Source: Desulfovibrio sp. TomC (lineage in GTDB: Bacteria; Desulfobacterota; Desulfovibrionia; Desulfovibrionales; Desulfovibrionaceae). Taken from it: a stretch of 64,000 nt of DNA. The position numbers and the translations under genes were made by a program. The notes under the pieces are model-generated. The model was not told the origin of the DNA. It made no database searches and was given only the letters and a program-made list of their open reading frames with translations. This document shows, piece after piece, positions 53,360 through 63,391 of this stretch (position 1 is its first letter; every line of letters starts with the position of its first letter). The stretch is taken from assembly GCF_000801335.2 (NCBI RefSeq), contig NZ_JSEH01000002.1:62001-126000 (forward strand), written 5' to 3'.

Positions 53360-56350
53360 GTGACCCTGCCTGAACGTCCCAATGCCGCCTCTTTCGCCCG
53401 GGTCGTCAACCGGGAACTGCGCAGCGAATCCGATGCACTGGTCCCCTGGTTTCTGGCCAACATGCCGGCCTATTATTTTCGCACCCACGCCCCGGCCGAA
53501 CAGGCCCGCCATATCCGGGCCGTGATTTCCGGCGAGGTGCTCTCCGGCGGCCAGTCGGCCACCTTGTGGAATCACGAGCGGACCCGCGTCACCCGCATTG
53601 CCCCGGCCGGAACGCAAGCCCTGCTGGAGCATCTGGCGGAACGCGCCGGCGACAATATCCGCACCTCCCGCCTCTACGCCTCCCAGGATGGCCGGTTGCG
53701 CCTGGACACCTTTTTGCTGGAGCCGCAGGAGCCGGTCGGGAGCGGCAGCCGGGCCATGCGGCAGGCCGTTCGCCTCATGGAATCCGGCGGCCATCTCGAC
53801 CCCAGGCTTCGCCAGGATTTCATCGCCTTTTTGCGCGGCGCACCGGCGGATTACGTGGAGAAGTTCGATCCTCTCCGGGCGGCCCGCCACTTTGCCCTGG
53901 CCAAAGAACTGGAAGGGGAGGACGGCGTGCGGGTTGAGCTGCACCTGCTGGCCGAAAATACCGAGAGCCGGCTGGTGGTGGCCATGCGCGAACCGCCGCG
54001 AAGCGGGCTGTTGTTGCAGGTGGCCCGCACGGTCCTGGCCGAGGAGCTCGACATCCTGCGCGGCTATTCCGACCGCTTTGTCCTCCCGGACGGCGATGTC
54101 TCGGTCATAAGCCTCTATGTGGCCAAGGACGGCCTGGCGATTGACGCCGGGCATCCAGCCTGGAAGCGGTTGCGGGTGCGCCTTCGCCGAGTCAAATGGA
54201 CCGTGCCGATGGTCCTGGACGCCCTGACCCGGGAATACGGCCTGACCCCGGAAGAAACCGAGCTGACGGCTGCCGGGTGCGAATGCGTGCGCCAGTTTTT
54301 GGTCGGCCACAATCCCCATGCCTTTAGTTCCTACAACGTCAATCAGGCCGTGCTGCGTCATGTGCCCCAGATCCGGGCCTGTCTGGTCGCCTTCGACGCT
54401 AGGTTCAACCCGGCCCTGGCCGACCGCCATCGGCAGACCGAAGCCGCCGAGGCCGCAGCCCGGGCCGACATTGCGGCTGTCGAGGACGAGGTGGCCCGGC
54501 GCATCCTCTTGGGCCTGCTCGCTTTGTGGCGGCATACCCGGCGCACCAACGCCTACCTGCCAGAGCGTTTCGGACTGGCGTTTCGTCTCGACCCGGCGGT
54601 CATCGAGGCGATTTCCGGCCAATTGCCCGGAGATGGCGAGCAGCTGCCCCATGCCCTGTTTTATTTGAGCGGCCCGCACATGCGCGGCTTTCATGTGCGC
54701 TATCGGGAAATGGCCCGGGGAGGGGTGCGTCTGGTGCGGGCCAAAACCTCGGCCCAGCTTGAGGCCGAGGCCGGGCGTCTGTACGCCGAAGCCAAGAATC
54801 TGGCCCTGTCCCAGCAGTTTAAAAACAAGGACATTCCCGAGGGCGGGGCCAAGGCCGTGCTGCTGCTTGGTCCCGGGGCCGATGCCACGCTGGCGCTTAA
54901 AAGCGCTGTGGACGGCCTGCTCGACCTGCTGGTCCTGGATGAGGGCGGGGAGAAGAGCCTGCCTGGGGTGGTGGACCATCTTGGCCACCCGGAACTCGTC
55001 TATCTTGGCCCCGACGAAGGCATCACGCCGGATCACATCCGTTGGATCGTGCGCCGGGCCGTAGAACGCGGCTATGGCTGGCCGCGCACGTTTATGAGCT
55101 CCAAGCCCGAAGGCGGCATCAACCACAAACGCTATGGCGTCACCAGTCTTGGCGTGCTGGAGTTCGCCGATGCTTTTTTGCGCGAGGCCGGCATCAACCC
55201 CGACGCTGCGACCTTTACCGTCAAGCTGACCGGCGGACCGGCCGGGGATGTGGCCGGCAATGCTTTGCTTGAGCTTTTTGCCCGCTACGGCGACCGGGCC
55301 AGGGTGGTGGCGGTCAGCGATGGACACGGCGCAGCCTATGATCCGCGCGGACTGGATCATGCCGAACTGGCCCGCCTGGTTGCGGCCGAACACCACATTG
55401 CCGGCTTTTCCCCGGACCGGCTTTCCGGCGACGGCGCTTTTGTGGTGCGTTCCGACACCCCCGGCGGAGCCAAGATTCGCAGCAGCCTGCACAATACGGC
55501 GGCAGCCGATCTCTTCATTCCGGCAGGTGGCCGGCCCGACACCATAAACGACGGCAATTGGCGGGAATTTTGCGATTCTGCCGGCCGTCCTTCGGCCCGG
55601 GTCATCATCGAGGGGGCCAACCTGTTCCTGACCGGCCCGGCCCGACAGCATCTGGAAGCGGCCGGCGCGCTGATCGCGCCGGGCCCCTCGGCCAACAAGG
55701 CCGGGGTGATCTGCTCGTCATATGAAATCCTGGCCGGCATGGCCATGAGCGAGGCCGAGTTCGCAGCCTGCAAGCGCCGGTATGTCCCGGAGGTGCTTGC
55801 CATCCTGCGCCAGAAATGTCGGGCTGAGGCCGGGCTGCTGTTGCGCGAGCGGCGGCTTTCCGGCGGCCGGATCGGGCTTGTGGCTTTAAGCCGCGACGTC
55901 TCTGCCGAGATTACCGCCCTCAAGGACGCCATTGGTCAGGCCCTGGCCCGGGAGGCCCCGACCGTGGCCGACGTGATCGGCGACAAACTGCTGCGGCGTC
56001 TTGTGGCCGAACACTGCCCGCCGCTGGTGGCCGCCCGCTTTTTCGACCAACTGCTGGCCACGGCCCCGGCATCGTATCTCCATGCGGTCATTGCCGCCCA
56101 TGCCGCTTCCAGCATTGTCTACGCCGAAGGGTTGGGCTGGCTGTCGCGGCTGGTCGGATTGCGGGATCTCATGTCCGTGGTGCGGACCTACTTTGCCACA
56201 GCCGACGTGTTGGCCGGCCAGCTTGCGGCCATTGCCAAGAGCCGGCTGCCGGGCCGTCTGGAGATAGCCCACGTTTTGGCCCGTACCGGGCACAAGACGC
56301 TGTGCGAGGAGGCGTTGGCTTTGGATGGTCCAAGGCCCGGAGAGGTTTAG
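53360..56350 (+). CDS. NAD-specific glutamate dehydrogenase, large type
   Basis: About 996 residues, the 115-kDa class rather than the 180-kDa one. The catalytic part in the second half contains MARGGVRLVRAK, SKPEGGINHKRYGVTSLG, VKLTGGPAGDVAGNALLE (the NAD fold) and IIEGANLFLTGPA. It interconverts glutamate and 2-oxoglutarate plus ammonia, normally in glutamate breakdown. The N-terminal half is regulatory and not well conserved. I choose the GTG at 53360 (AAGGAG seven bases before) over the GTG at 53312. It ends four bases into the opposite TPR gene. Confidence 0.93.
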   Translation: MTLPERPNAASFARVVNRELRSESDALVPWFLANMPAYYFRTHAPAEQARHIRAVISGEVLSGGQSATLWNHERTRVTRIAPAGTQALLEHLAERAGDNIRTSRLYASQDGRLRLDTFLLEPQEPVGSGSRAMRQAVRLMESGGHLDPRLRQDFIAFLRGAPADYVEKFDPLRAARHFALAKELEGEDGVRVELHLLAENTESRLVVAMREPPRSGLLLQVARTVLAEELDILRGYSDRFVLPDGDVSVISLYVAKDGLAIDAGHPAWKRLRVRLRRVKWTVPMVLDALTREYGLTPEETELTAAGCECVRQFLVGHNPHAFSSYNVNQAVLRHVPQIRACLVAFDARFNPALADRHRQTEAAEAAARADIAAVEDEVARRILLGLLALWRHTRRTNAYLPERFGLAFRLDPAVIEAISGQLPGDGEQLPHALFYLSGPHMRGFHVRYREMARGGVRLVRAKTSAQLEAEAGRLYAEAKNLALSQQFKNKDIPEGGAKAVLLLGPGADATLALKSAVDGLLDLLVLDEGGEKSLPGVVDHLGHPELVYLGPDEGITPDHIRWIVRRAVERGYGWPRTFMSSKPEGGINHKRYGVTSLGVLEFADAFLREAGINPDAATFTVKLTGGPAGDVAGNALLELFARYGDRARVVAVSDGHGAAYDPRGLDHAELARLVAAEHHIAGFSPDRLSGDGAFVVRSDTPGGAKIRSSLHNTAAADLFIPAGGRPDTINDGNWREFCDSAGRPSARVIIEGANLFLTGPARQHLEAAGALIAPGPSANKAGVICSSYEILAGMAMSEAEFAACKRRYVPEVLAILRQKCRAEAGLLLRERRLSGGRIGLVALSRDVSAEITALKDAIGQALAREAPTVADVIGDKLLRRLVAEHCPPLVAARFFDQLLATAPASYLHAVIAAHAASSIVYAEGLGWLSRLVGLRDLMSVVRTYFATADVLAGQLAAIAKSRLPGRLEIAHVLARTGHKTLCEEALALDGPRPGEV

Positions 56351-57084
56351 ATCTTGATCCGTGGAGTGTCCAGACGGACCGGGGTGTTCCAGATGCGTTC
56401 GAGCAGGCGTTTGGCCTCGGCCAGGTCGGGATTAAGCGCCAGGGCCTCTTTGGCCATGCCTTCGGCCTCGGGCAGCTGGTTTTGCTCGAAATAGACCCGG
56501 GCGATGTTGAGCAGAAGATGGTCGTCGTCGCGGGAGAGCTCGCGAGCCCGGAAATAGTACTTGAGGGCCTCGGCGAACAGGCCTTTTTTGCGCAGATTGA
56601 TGCCGAATTCGTTGAACAGGTGCTTGTGCTGCGGTTCAAAGGCCTCTTCCAGCCGGACCAGTCGGTCGAAGATATAGGTGGCCTTGTCGGTTTTGTTCAA
56701 GGCCAGATAGACCAGTCCCAGGCCGAAATTGGCCCGGATGTTGTCTTCGTCGATGCGCTTGATCTTTTGATATTCCTGCTCGGCATTGGCGTACTTGGCC
56801 GTTGTGCGGTAGTGGTCGCCAACGAGCAGGGGCTGACTGAGCATGCGATAGCTCAGGTCAGGTTCGAGATGATATTCCTCAAAGAGCTTGTCGCGGGTGA
56901 TGACAACGGCTTTGCCCTGGCGCTTGAAATCCATGTCCAGGCTTTGCACCTCGAACCGGTCATTGTCGATTTCCTTGACAAACCAATAGGTTTCGGAAAG
57001 GGCGGTATTTTTGGTAACGCCAAAACCGACCGTAATGGTCGTCTTGAGCGAAAAAATGCCGGTAATCCGGTTTTCCTGGGTCAT
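56347..57084 (-). CDS. TPR-repeat protein
   Basis: 245 residues. An N-terminal beta-rich stretch (NRITGIFSLKTTITVGFGVT) precedes TPR units (YANAEQEYQKIKRIDEDNIR, LFAEALKYYFRARELSRDDD, PEAEGMAKEALALNPDLAEA). Start at 57084, 19 bases after the receiver-TPR gene, so the two are one operon. Function unknown; likely a scaffold that works with that protein. The 3' end overlaps the glutamate dehydrogenase stop. Confidence 0.85.
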   Translation of the reverse strand: MTQENRITGIFSLKTTITVGFGVTKNTALSETYWFVKEIDNDRFEVQSLDMDFKRQGKAVVITRDKLFEEYHLEPDLSYRMLSQPLLVGDHYRTTAKYANAEQEYQKIKRIDEDNIRANFGLGLVYLALNKTDKATYIFDRLVRLEEAFEPQHKHLFNEFGINLRKKGLFAEALKYYFRARELSRDDDHLLLNIARVYFEQNQLPEAEGMAKEALALNPDLAEAKRLLERIWNTPVRLDTPRIKI

Positions 57085-57103
57085 GGGGGCGGCCTGTGTG
57101 TCC

Positions 57104-58183
57104 TCAGACGTCCATGGCCAGACGGTCCTGGCCGGCGTCGGTGGCAGCCGTTTTCGGGGGTGCGGAAAGTTGATCGTATTGCTTGGCGTGTAATTTGGCA
57201 AGGAGCTGGGCGGCTTCGGGGAAAGGATTGCGAACCTGGATGGCTCGCTCCAGATGCTTGATGGCCTGGGCATAGTCCTTGGCAAAAATGCAGGCCTTGG
57301 CGATGTTGTACAAGAGATTTTCGTCCTGGGGCGTCAGGGTCAGGGCCTGCGCATAGGCGTGCATGGCCCCGGCGTAGTCGCCCTTTTTGCGCAGGTCGAT
57401 GCCCAGCGAATTGTATGGATTGATGGCGTCGGGATTGGCTTCAAGGATTTCGGCAAACAGTTCCTTGAGTTCGGCCAGGCGGTCCTGCAGGGCCAGAATT
57501 TCGGCTGATTTGTCCAGGAAAGCCCGGTAGTTGACATCGTCTCCCTTGCCTTTATAGGCCTGGGCCATGCCCTGGTAGGCCTCGGCGTACATGGAATTGA
57601 GGGCCACGGCCTTGTTAAAGGCCACGATGGCCTTGCCGAATTTCTGACGGTGCAGATAGTCCATGCCCTTGTCAAACCAGGCAAGCGACTCGTTTTCCTC
57701 TTCCACAATTTCGGAAAACTCCTGCAAGGCCTCGTCAAACTTTCCCTGTTGGACCAGTTCCTTGGCCGTATCCAGCTGTTCCGACTCGACGATGTCGGCG
57801 TTAGTCGTTTCAATAGCCAGCTGCAGATGGCGTTCAAAGGTGGTGCGGGAATAGGGTCGGATAATATAGCCGTTGCAACCAGCGGCAATGGCTTTGGTGA
57901 CATGCTGAATTGTACTTTCCGGCGTGACCATGATGACGGGCAGCAGCTTGGATTTTGTGGCCTTTCGCAAGGCGCGCAGGCAGGCATACCCGTCCATGCC
58001 CTTGACTGCCGCATCGATGAGGACAACCTGGACCGTGTCTTCTTGAATCGGTTGGAGCAGGTCTTCCAGTTCATCGCTCACGAGAATGGTTTTGACCTTG
58101 AGCTCGAGACAACACTTCTTGTCTCTGGTGGCATGGTGCTGATTATTGGTCAGGATGGCGATGGAGAGGTCTTGCGTTTCCAT
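57104..58183 (-). CDS. Response-regulator receiver fused to TPR repeats
   Basis: 359 residues. Residues 1-130 form a CheY-like receiver: VQVVLIDAAVKGMDGYACLR has the phospho-acceptor Asp (LIDAAVKG) and PVIMVTPES the switch Thr. Several TPR units follow (FDEALQEFSEIVEEENESLA, GDYAGAMHAYAQALTLTPQD). No DNA-binding or enzyme output, so it probably acts by phosphorylation-dependent protein contacts. Start 58183 is the Met that begins the receiver fold (METQDLSIAILT). The gap upstream (58184-58638) holds no gene I can support. Confidence 0.88.
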   Translation of the reverse strand: METQDLSIAILTNNQHHATRDKKCCLELKVKTILVSDELEDLLQPIQEDTVQVVLIDAAVKGMDGYACLRALRKATKSKLLPVIMVTPESTIQHVTKAIAAGCNGYIIRPYSRTTFERHLQLAIETTNADIVESEQLDTAKELVQQGKFDEALQEFSEIVEEENESLAWFDKGMDYLHRQKFGKAIVAFNKAVALNSMYAEAYQGMAQAYKGKGDDVNYRAFLDKSAEILALQDRLAELKELFAEILEANPDAINPYNSLGIDLRKKGDYAGAMHAYAQALTLTPQDENLLYNIAKACIFAKDYAQAIKHLERAIQVRNPFPEAAQLLAKLHAKQYDQLSAPPKTAATDAGQDRLAMDV

Positions 58184-58638
58184 GGTGCGCTCGGTTGGCC
58201 GGAGGATGTTTGTCCCTGTTGGTCTGGAGTCATAAGCAGGGGTAATCCCTGAAAAGAGCCCCGGAACCAAGGGAAAACCGGCAACCGTAGGCGAAAAACA
58301 CTTTAGCATGGATTGCAGCGGAACCCAAGAGAAAAGCGAGAGCGTGCCTCACACCCGGGCCAGAGCCTCCTGCGCAAGCGCTGGTTCTGTCCTTGGCGCT
58401 GGATTCGTTTGTGTGGCAACCACCTCGTCTGAACTGCTGCAATCCCGCTTCGGCGTGCAGCACCGGCACAGTGCCAACGAGTCCCGATCTGTGCGTCGCT
58501 CTCCGGACGCACCGAGGCAAGGGGCTTCGTTACGCCAAGGCCGTACCTGCGGCATCCGTTCTTGAGACACACCCGGACGGAAGGATGGTCTTTGGGCGAA
58601 AGCAGGACTTTTGTTTGTTTCAGGAGCAGGCGGCGTAC

Positions 58639-60540
58639 CTACCAACCGCCTCCACCTCCTCCCCCACCCCCGCCGCCGGAACTCCCGCCCCCGCCGCTGC
58701 CCGATACTGACCCCGGAGCTGTGGCCGAGGAACTGATGGCTGTGGAAAACCCCGAGCCCAGATTGTCGGCAAAGCCGGAGAAATCGCCCGAGGCAAACCC
58801 GTGGCCCACGTACCACGACGGGCTGTAGCCCTCGGCCGCTGCCCGGTTGAGGACATCGGCGAACTGGTCCGCCCAGGCGTTTTCCACATCCAGGGCCAGG
58901 GCGTAGGGCAGATAGCGCTCAAAAAGTTCCGGGGTGCGTTCGGGTGGGTTCAACAACTCCAGACGCTCGCGTTCCCCCACGGACAGGTACAGGCGAAAGC
59001 CTTCCAACGCGTCCATGATCCGGCGGCCTTCCTGGGTCGGGGCCTTGAGCAGATGCCAGAAGAGGGCGTTTAGCGCCGCGATAAGCATCAGACAGCCTGC
59101 GGCAGGGAGCGAAACGGCCACGGACAAAAAGGCCAGCCCGGCCACTTCGCCGATGAAAAACGGCACGGCGAGCAGGCAGGTGAAGACGGCGGCGAGAATG
59201 GTCATGAAACGTGGGCGCGCCCGGGCTCGGCGCAGGGCTCGCCAAGCCCGCAGGCCAAGTGCGGCCACGGCAAAGGTCCAAAAGCCGATCCAGGAAAAAA
59301 AGATGCCGGCCATTTCCGGGTCCTTGGCCCGAAATGCGGTCAGCCCGAAGGCGAGGAGCGACAGGGCCGCGCCCACGCAATAGAAACTCCGGTTGACCCG
59401 AAAAAACGACCCTTTATAGCTGCTCTGCAGGGCGCGTTCCAGACTTTCGCGGGCCTTGCGAATGCGGGCGTGATTTTCCTGTTCCATGCGCAAAGCCGGC
59501 AAGGCTCCCAGGAGGTCGTCGCGGATGTCGCGCTGCCAGGAGCCCTTGGGGAAGACGTTTTTGCCCCGGCCCACAATGTAGACGTCCTCGGCATCCTCAA
59601 TGGTCACGCCGCCGGTCACGGCCATCTCCACCAGGCCGGCGGCAAAGGTTTTGTCGTCAAATCCCATGCGCCGCACATAGCGGGTAGCCGGGGCGGAAAG
59701 ATCGGCCGGCGGGGTGAAAAGCGGGATGGTCAGGCCGCGCTTCGGGTCGCGCCCGACCAGATACCAGGCAGTCAGGAAAAAGACCGTCACCACCGCCAGA
59801 CCGGCGGCTGCCATGTGAAAGGCCTGGCCGGACAGGGCTCGTTCCAGTGGCGTTGGCAGGGTGATAAAGCCTTTGGGAAAGGCCACGGCCACGGTCAGTC
59901 CCTGGCCGGGCGGCAGAGGCCGGGTTGTTTCGCAGAAAAAAATGCCCGGCGTGGTGTGGATGGTGTAGTCGCGGCCCTTGGCCCCGGCCGGGCCGGTGTA
60001 GGCGGCGGATTGCCTGATGTCGGCTCCGGGGGGCAGGTGGATTTCGGCGGCGGCCTTGTCGATGGGCAGGCGCCAGCCATTGCCGGTGACGTTCCAGTAC
60101 AGTTCGTCGTAGCCGTCAAACAGGCCGATCTGGCCGTCGGTGGCGTAGGTCAGCTCGTAGACGTGCTCGCCTGGGGGAATGTTGACGCCTTTCTTGCCCA
60201 TGTACACGTTGACGCCGTTTCCGGCGGACGCCGTATGATAGTCTTCGCTGTGGCCGTCGCGGCGCACGGACAGGACGCGAAAATCCACGGTCGCCGATTT
60301 GCCGTCGGGAGTGGTGTACCGGGTGGGAAATTCCCGGACGATGCCCTGGCGGATGCTGGCCCCGGTGGCCAGGACGCGGATGGTTTCGGTGACGGTCAGG
60401 TCCGCTGTCGCAGCGATGACGACGCGGCTGTCAAAGGACAGGATGCGTTCGGGGGCTGCGGCGGCCGGACCTGCCCAGGCCGCGGCGGGAAGGACGAGCG
60501 CGAAAAAGAGCTGGACGGCGGCGAAGGCGTTGCGGATCAC
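58639..60540 (-). CDS. DUF2207-domain membrane protein with Gly-rich tail
   Basis: 633 residues. Signal peptide (LFFALVLPAAAWAGPAAAA), a DUF2207 extracellular domain (RILSFDSRVVIAATADLTVT, VYELTYATDGQIGLFDGYDE), then membrane helices near 230, 390 and 440. The last residues are almost pure Gly and Ser (starting GSGSGGGGSSGGGG). Starts at a GTG inside the lemA stop (GTGA overlap), so it is translationally coupled to lemA, the usual partner. The pair is widespread but its function is not established. A Pro-rich frame on the other strand at 58562-58828 is only the complement of the Gly tail. Confidence 0.9.
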   Translation of the reverse strand: MIRNAFAAVQLFFALVLPAAAWAGPAAAAPERILSFDSRVVIAATADLTVTETIRVLATGASIRQGIVREFPTRYTTPDGKSATVDFRVLSVRRDGHSEDYHTASAGNGVNVYMGKKGVNIPPGEHVYELTYATDGQIGLFDGYDELYWNVTGNGWRLPIDKAAAEIHLPPGADIRQSAAYTGPAGAKGRDYTIHTTPGIFFCETTRPLPPGQGLTVAVAFPKGFITLPTPLERALSGQAFHMAAAGLAVVTVFFLTAWYLVGRDPKRGLTIPLFTPPADLSAPATRYVRRMGFDDKTFAAGLVEMAVTGGVTIEDAEDVYIVGRGKNVFPKGSWQRDIRDDLLGALPALRMEQENHARIRKARESLERALQSSYKGSFFRVNRSFYCVGAALSLLAFGLTAFRAKDPEMAGIFFSWIGFWTFAVAALGLRAWRALRRARARPRFMTILAAVFTCLLAVPFFIGEVAGLAFLSVAVSLPAAGCLMLIAALNALFWHLLKAPTQEGRRIMDALEGFRLYLSVGERERLELLNPPERTPELFERYLPYALALDVENAWADQFADVLNRAAAEGYSPSWYVGHGFASGDFSGFADNLGSGFSTAISSSATAPGSVSGSGGGGSSGGGGGGGGGGGW

Positions 60541-61109
60541 GCCCCGGCTCCAGCATCGAAGCTGATGTGCGGGGCTGTTCGATCAGCCGGGTCGTCGAGT
60601 TCGAAATAGGGCAGAACGGAAAAACCGAATGGTCCTGAGACAAGATTGGCCGGAAATGTCTCGACTCGGTTGTTCTGGGCCCGAGCTGCGCCGTTGTAAT
60701 AGCGTCTCGCCATCTGAATGTCCGTTTCGATGCTGGCCAGTTCCTGTTGCAAGGAAGCAAAATTCTCGCTGGCCCGCAGCTGTGGATAGCTTTCGGCCAC
60801 GGCAAACAGTCGCCCCAGGGCCTGGGTCAGTTCGCCTTCCAGTCGGAAACGGGCACTGTCGTCCGGGGCGGCGGCAATTTTGGAACGCAGTCCCGTCACC
60901 GATTCCAGTACGCCGCGCTCATGCCCCATATACCCTTTGACGACGGCTACCAGATTGGGAATGAGATCGGCCCGGCGTTTGAGTTGCACGTCCACGCCGC
61001 TTTTGGCTTCCCCGGCCAGATTGCGGCCACGGACGAGACCATTGTACAGGGAAACGGCGTACAGGCCGAGCAGCACGAGAACGCCGAGAAGGACAAAAAG
61101 GGCGATCAT
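60537..61109 (-). CDS. lemA: LemA family protein
   Basis: 190 residues. One N-terminal membrane helix (MIALFVLLGVLVLLGLYAVS) and a LemA helical body: YNGLVRGRNLAGEAKSGVDV, QLKRRADLIPNLVAVVKGYM and AESYPQLRASENFASLQQEL. GGAG before the ATG at 61109. Coupled to the DUF2207 gene. Role unknown; likely a membrane-anchored assembly factor. Confidence 0.94.
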   Translation of the reverse strand: MIALFVLLGVLVLLGLYAVSLYNGLVRGRNLAGEAKSGVDVQLKRRADLIPNLVAVVKGYMGHERGVLESVTGLRSKIAAAPDDSARFRLEGELTQALGRLFAVAESYPQLRASENFASLQQELASIETDIQMARRYYNGAARAQNNRVETFPANLVSGPFGFSVLPYFELDDPADRTAPHISFDAGAGA

Positions 61110-61275
61110 GGGATTTCTCCTTGGCATAATGCTTGGGACAGGAACTCCGTTCTCTCTGTACGAGAAATCGGGGCGGCTGCGCAACTGGTGCGGCCTTGTG
61201 GGGAATTCTTCCCATGGCGGTCGACGGATGGTAGAGACCGAATGACGGGACGATCCGGCACAGGGGGCGGAAAAC

Positions 61276-63312
61276 ATGGGCGTTATCGGCATCTGGCCGG
61301 ATGGATTGGAAGATACGGACGTGGCTGATCTGCTGCCTGCGGTCGGACACGAGATGATACGGATTGCGGTTGGTTCGGCTTTTCCCGGGGCCATTGACGT
61401 CCTCGTGGCCGACGTCCGGACCGTCCTGGCCCAGGCCGGCCAACTGGCTGCCTGCCAAGCCCGGGGTGGAGAACGCCATTTTTCCGTGCTCGCCGTCATG
61501 GCCGCAACAGCCAACGACGCTGCCGTGCAGGCCGTCTTGGCCGTGGCCGATGAAGTCATCCGCCGGCCGGTCGGAGCGGCGGAACTGACGGCCCGGCTTG
61601 GACGACTGCTTGCCTGTCGGGAACAGACCTTGGCCATGGGCAAACTGCGGGCATGCGGCGATGGCCAGCAGGCCGCTCTGGCAGCCGCCACAGCCGACCT
61701 GTCGCGTCGGGTCAAGGCCTTGCACTGCCTCTCCGAGGTCCACGCCGTGATCCAGCGTTTCGGCCAACCCCGGGAGCAGCTGTTCCAGGGAATCGCGGCC
61801 CTTATCCCGCCCGCCATGCACCGGCCCGAAGCGATCCATGCCCGGGTGTTGGCCGATGGCGGGCAGTTTGTCTCTCCGGACTTTCGCCAGGGACCGTGCC
61901 GGCTGCGCTTCCCGCTCGCCGGATCGGGGCAACCGGATGCCGCCCTGGAAGTCTTTTCCGACGAGGGAGATCCTGACTCCGTGGGGGGCTCCTTTCATGC
62001 GGACGAAGTCGAACTCGTGCGGCTCGTGGCCCAGCGGCTGGATCGCACCCTGGCCCGGCTGGGAGCCGAAGCCGCCTTGGCCCGGGAACGCGAATTTTCC
62101 GCCCTGCTCATGAACACTCTGCCCGGCGGGGTGGTGCGGCTCAACCGGGCCGGGGCCATTGTCTTTTGCAATCCCCGGGCTGCGGCTGTTCTCGAACTGC
62201 AAAATCGCAATCTCGGCTCTCCCGCATACGACGATCCAGGTTTCGGGACGAGGGATGTGGACGGAGGACCCCTGGCTGCGGGTGAGCACCCTTTTGCCCG
62301 GGTCCTGGCCACGGGCCGGCCGGTGTATGACATGGTGCTTTCCCTTGCCCGACCGGTGGGTGGCCGGCGTTTTGTCTCGATGAGCGCGGCTCCTCTGTTT
62401 GCCCCGGACGGCGCGGTGGATGAAGTCGTGTTGAGCCTTGTCGACGTCACCGGCCAGAAGTCCATGGAGCGCCAATTGGCCCATGCCCTCAAGATGGAGT
62501 CGCTTGGGCAACTCGCGGCCGGCATCGCTCACGAAATCAATACCCCGGTGCAGTATGTGGGCGGCAACCTGGAATTTCTGGGCAACACCTTTGGCCGTTT
62601 GCTGGAACTGCTCGACAAACTGGCGGCTTCGGCTCTGGCCGGGCAGGGGGAGCCACAGGGGAATCAGCGCCTGGCCGAGGAACTGGCCGAGCTTCTTGGC
62701 GACGAGGAATTGCGGTTTTTGCTGGAAGAAACGCCGGCCGCCATCCAGGAATCCAAGGAAGGCCTCGATCGGGTGGCTGCCATTGTCCTTTCCATGAAAC
62801 GCTTTGCCCATCCGGGCAATGCGGCGGCCCTGCCTGTGGACGTGGCCCAGGCCGTGGCCGACACCCTGGCCGTTTCCCGCAGCGCCTGGAAGTTTGCAGC
62901 CGACGTCAGCGTGGAAATTGACGCCGATGTGCCGCCGGTCCTGTTTGTTCCGGGCGATTTCAATCAGATTCTGCTCAACATTGTGGTCAACGCCGCCCAG
63001 GCCGTTGAGGAAAAGTTCGCTCCAACCGGCCGCAAGGGCCATATCGCCATCCGGGCGGCGCAAAGCGCCGGCGGCGTGGAACTGGTCATTGCCGATGATG
63101 GTCCCGGTATTCCGGCCGCCATCCGCCAGCGAATCTTCGATCCTTTTTTCACCACCAAGCCCGTGGGCAAGGGGACCGGGCAGGGCTTGGCCATTGTCCA
63201 CTCCCTTGTGGAGCGTCACAAGGCCGGGCTGGAGGTCCTCTCGAAGCCTGGGGAGGGGACCAGTTTCGTGTTGCGCCTGCCCGTGGCTGAGCAAGCCAAA
63301 ATCGGCCTCTGA
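61276..63312 (+). CDS. Sensor histidine kinase with receiver-like N-terminus and PAS domain
   Basis: 678 residues, cytoplasmic. The N-terminal 120 resemble a degenerate receiver ([20 protein letters not shown]). The middle contains a GAF-like region and a PAS domain ([20 protein letters not shown]). HisKA box with H419 in [19 protein letters not shown]. HATPase motifs [13 protein letters not shown] and [18 protein letters not shown] follow. This HEINTPVQY type is common in deltaproteobacteria. No response regulator is adjacent; it lies 79 bases before the molybdopterin gene. Confidence 0.9.
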   Translation: MGVIGIWPDGLEDTDVADLLPAVGHEMIRIAVGSAFPGAIDVLVADVRTVLAQAGQLAACQARGGERHFSVLAVMAATANDAAVQAVLAVADEVIRRPVGAAELTARLGRLLACREQTLAMGKLRACGDGQQAALAAATADLSRRVKALHCLSEVHAVIQRFGQPREQLFQGIAALIPPAMHRPEAIHARVLADGGQFVSPDFRQGPCRLRFPLAGSGQPDAALEVFSDEGDPDSVGGSFHADEVELVRLVAQRLDRTLARLGAEAALAREREFSALLMNTLPGGVVRLNRAGAIVFCNPRAAAVLELQNRNLGSPAYDDPGFGTRDVDGGPLAAGEHPFARVLATGRPVYDMVLSLARPVGGRRFVSMSAAPLFAPDGAVDEVVLSLVDVTGQKSMERQLAHALKMESLGQLAAGIAHEINTPVQYVGGNLEFLGNTFGRLLELLDKLAASALAGQGEPQGNQRLAEELAELLGDEELRFLLEETPAAIQESKEGLDRVAAIVLSMKRFAHPGNAAALPVDVAQAVADTLAVSRSAWKFAADVSVEIDADVPPVLFVPGDFNQILLNIVVNAAQAVEEKFAPTGRKGHIAIRAAQSAGGVELVIADDGPGIPAAIRQRIFDPFFTTKPVGKGTGQGLAIVHSLVERHKAGLEVLSKPGEGTSFVLRLPVAEQAKIGL

Positions 63313-63391
63313 TCACGGTTGCAGGCGGTCGCGCCGGCGGGTATCCTGGCCTGCGGCGTCGTGGCCTTTTGGGGCGACGCCAGGAGGATAC

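Noticed and set aside
58562-58828. Proline-rich open frame on the plus strand
   Set aside because: It is the reverse complement of the Gly-rich tail of the DUF2207 protein.
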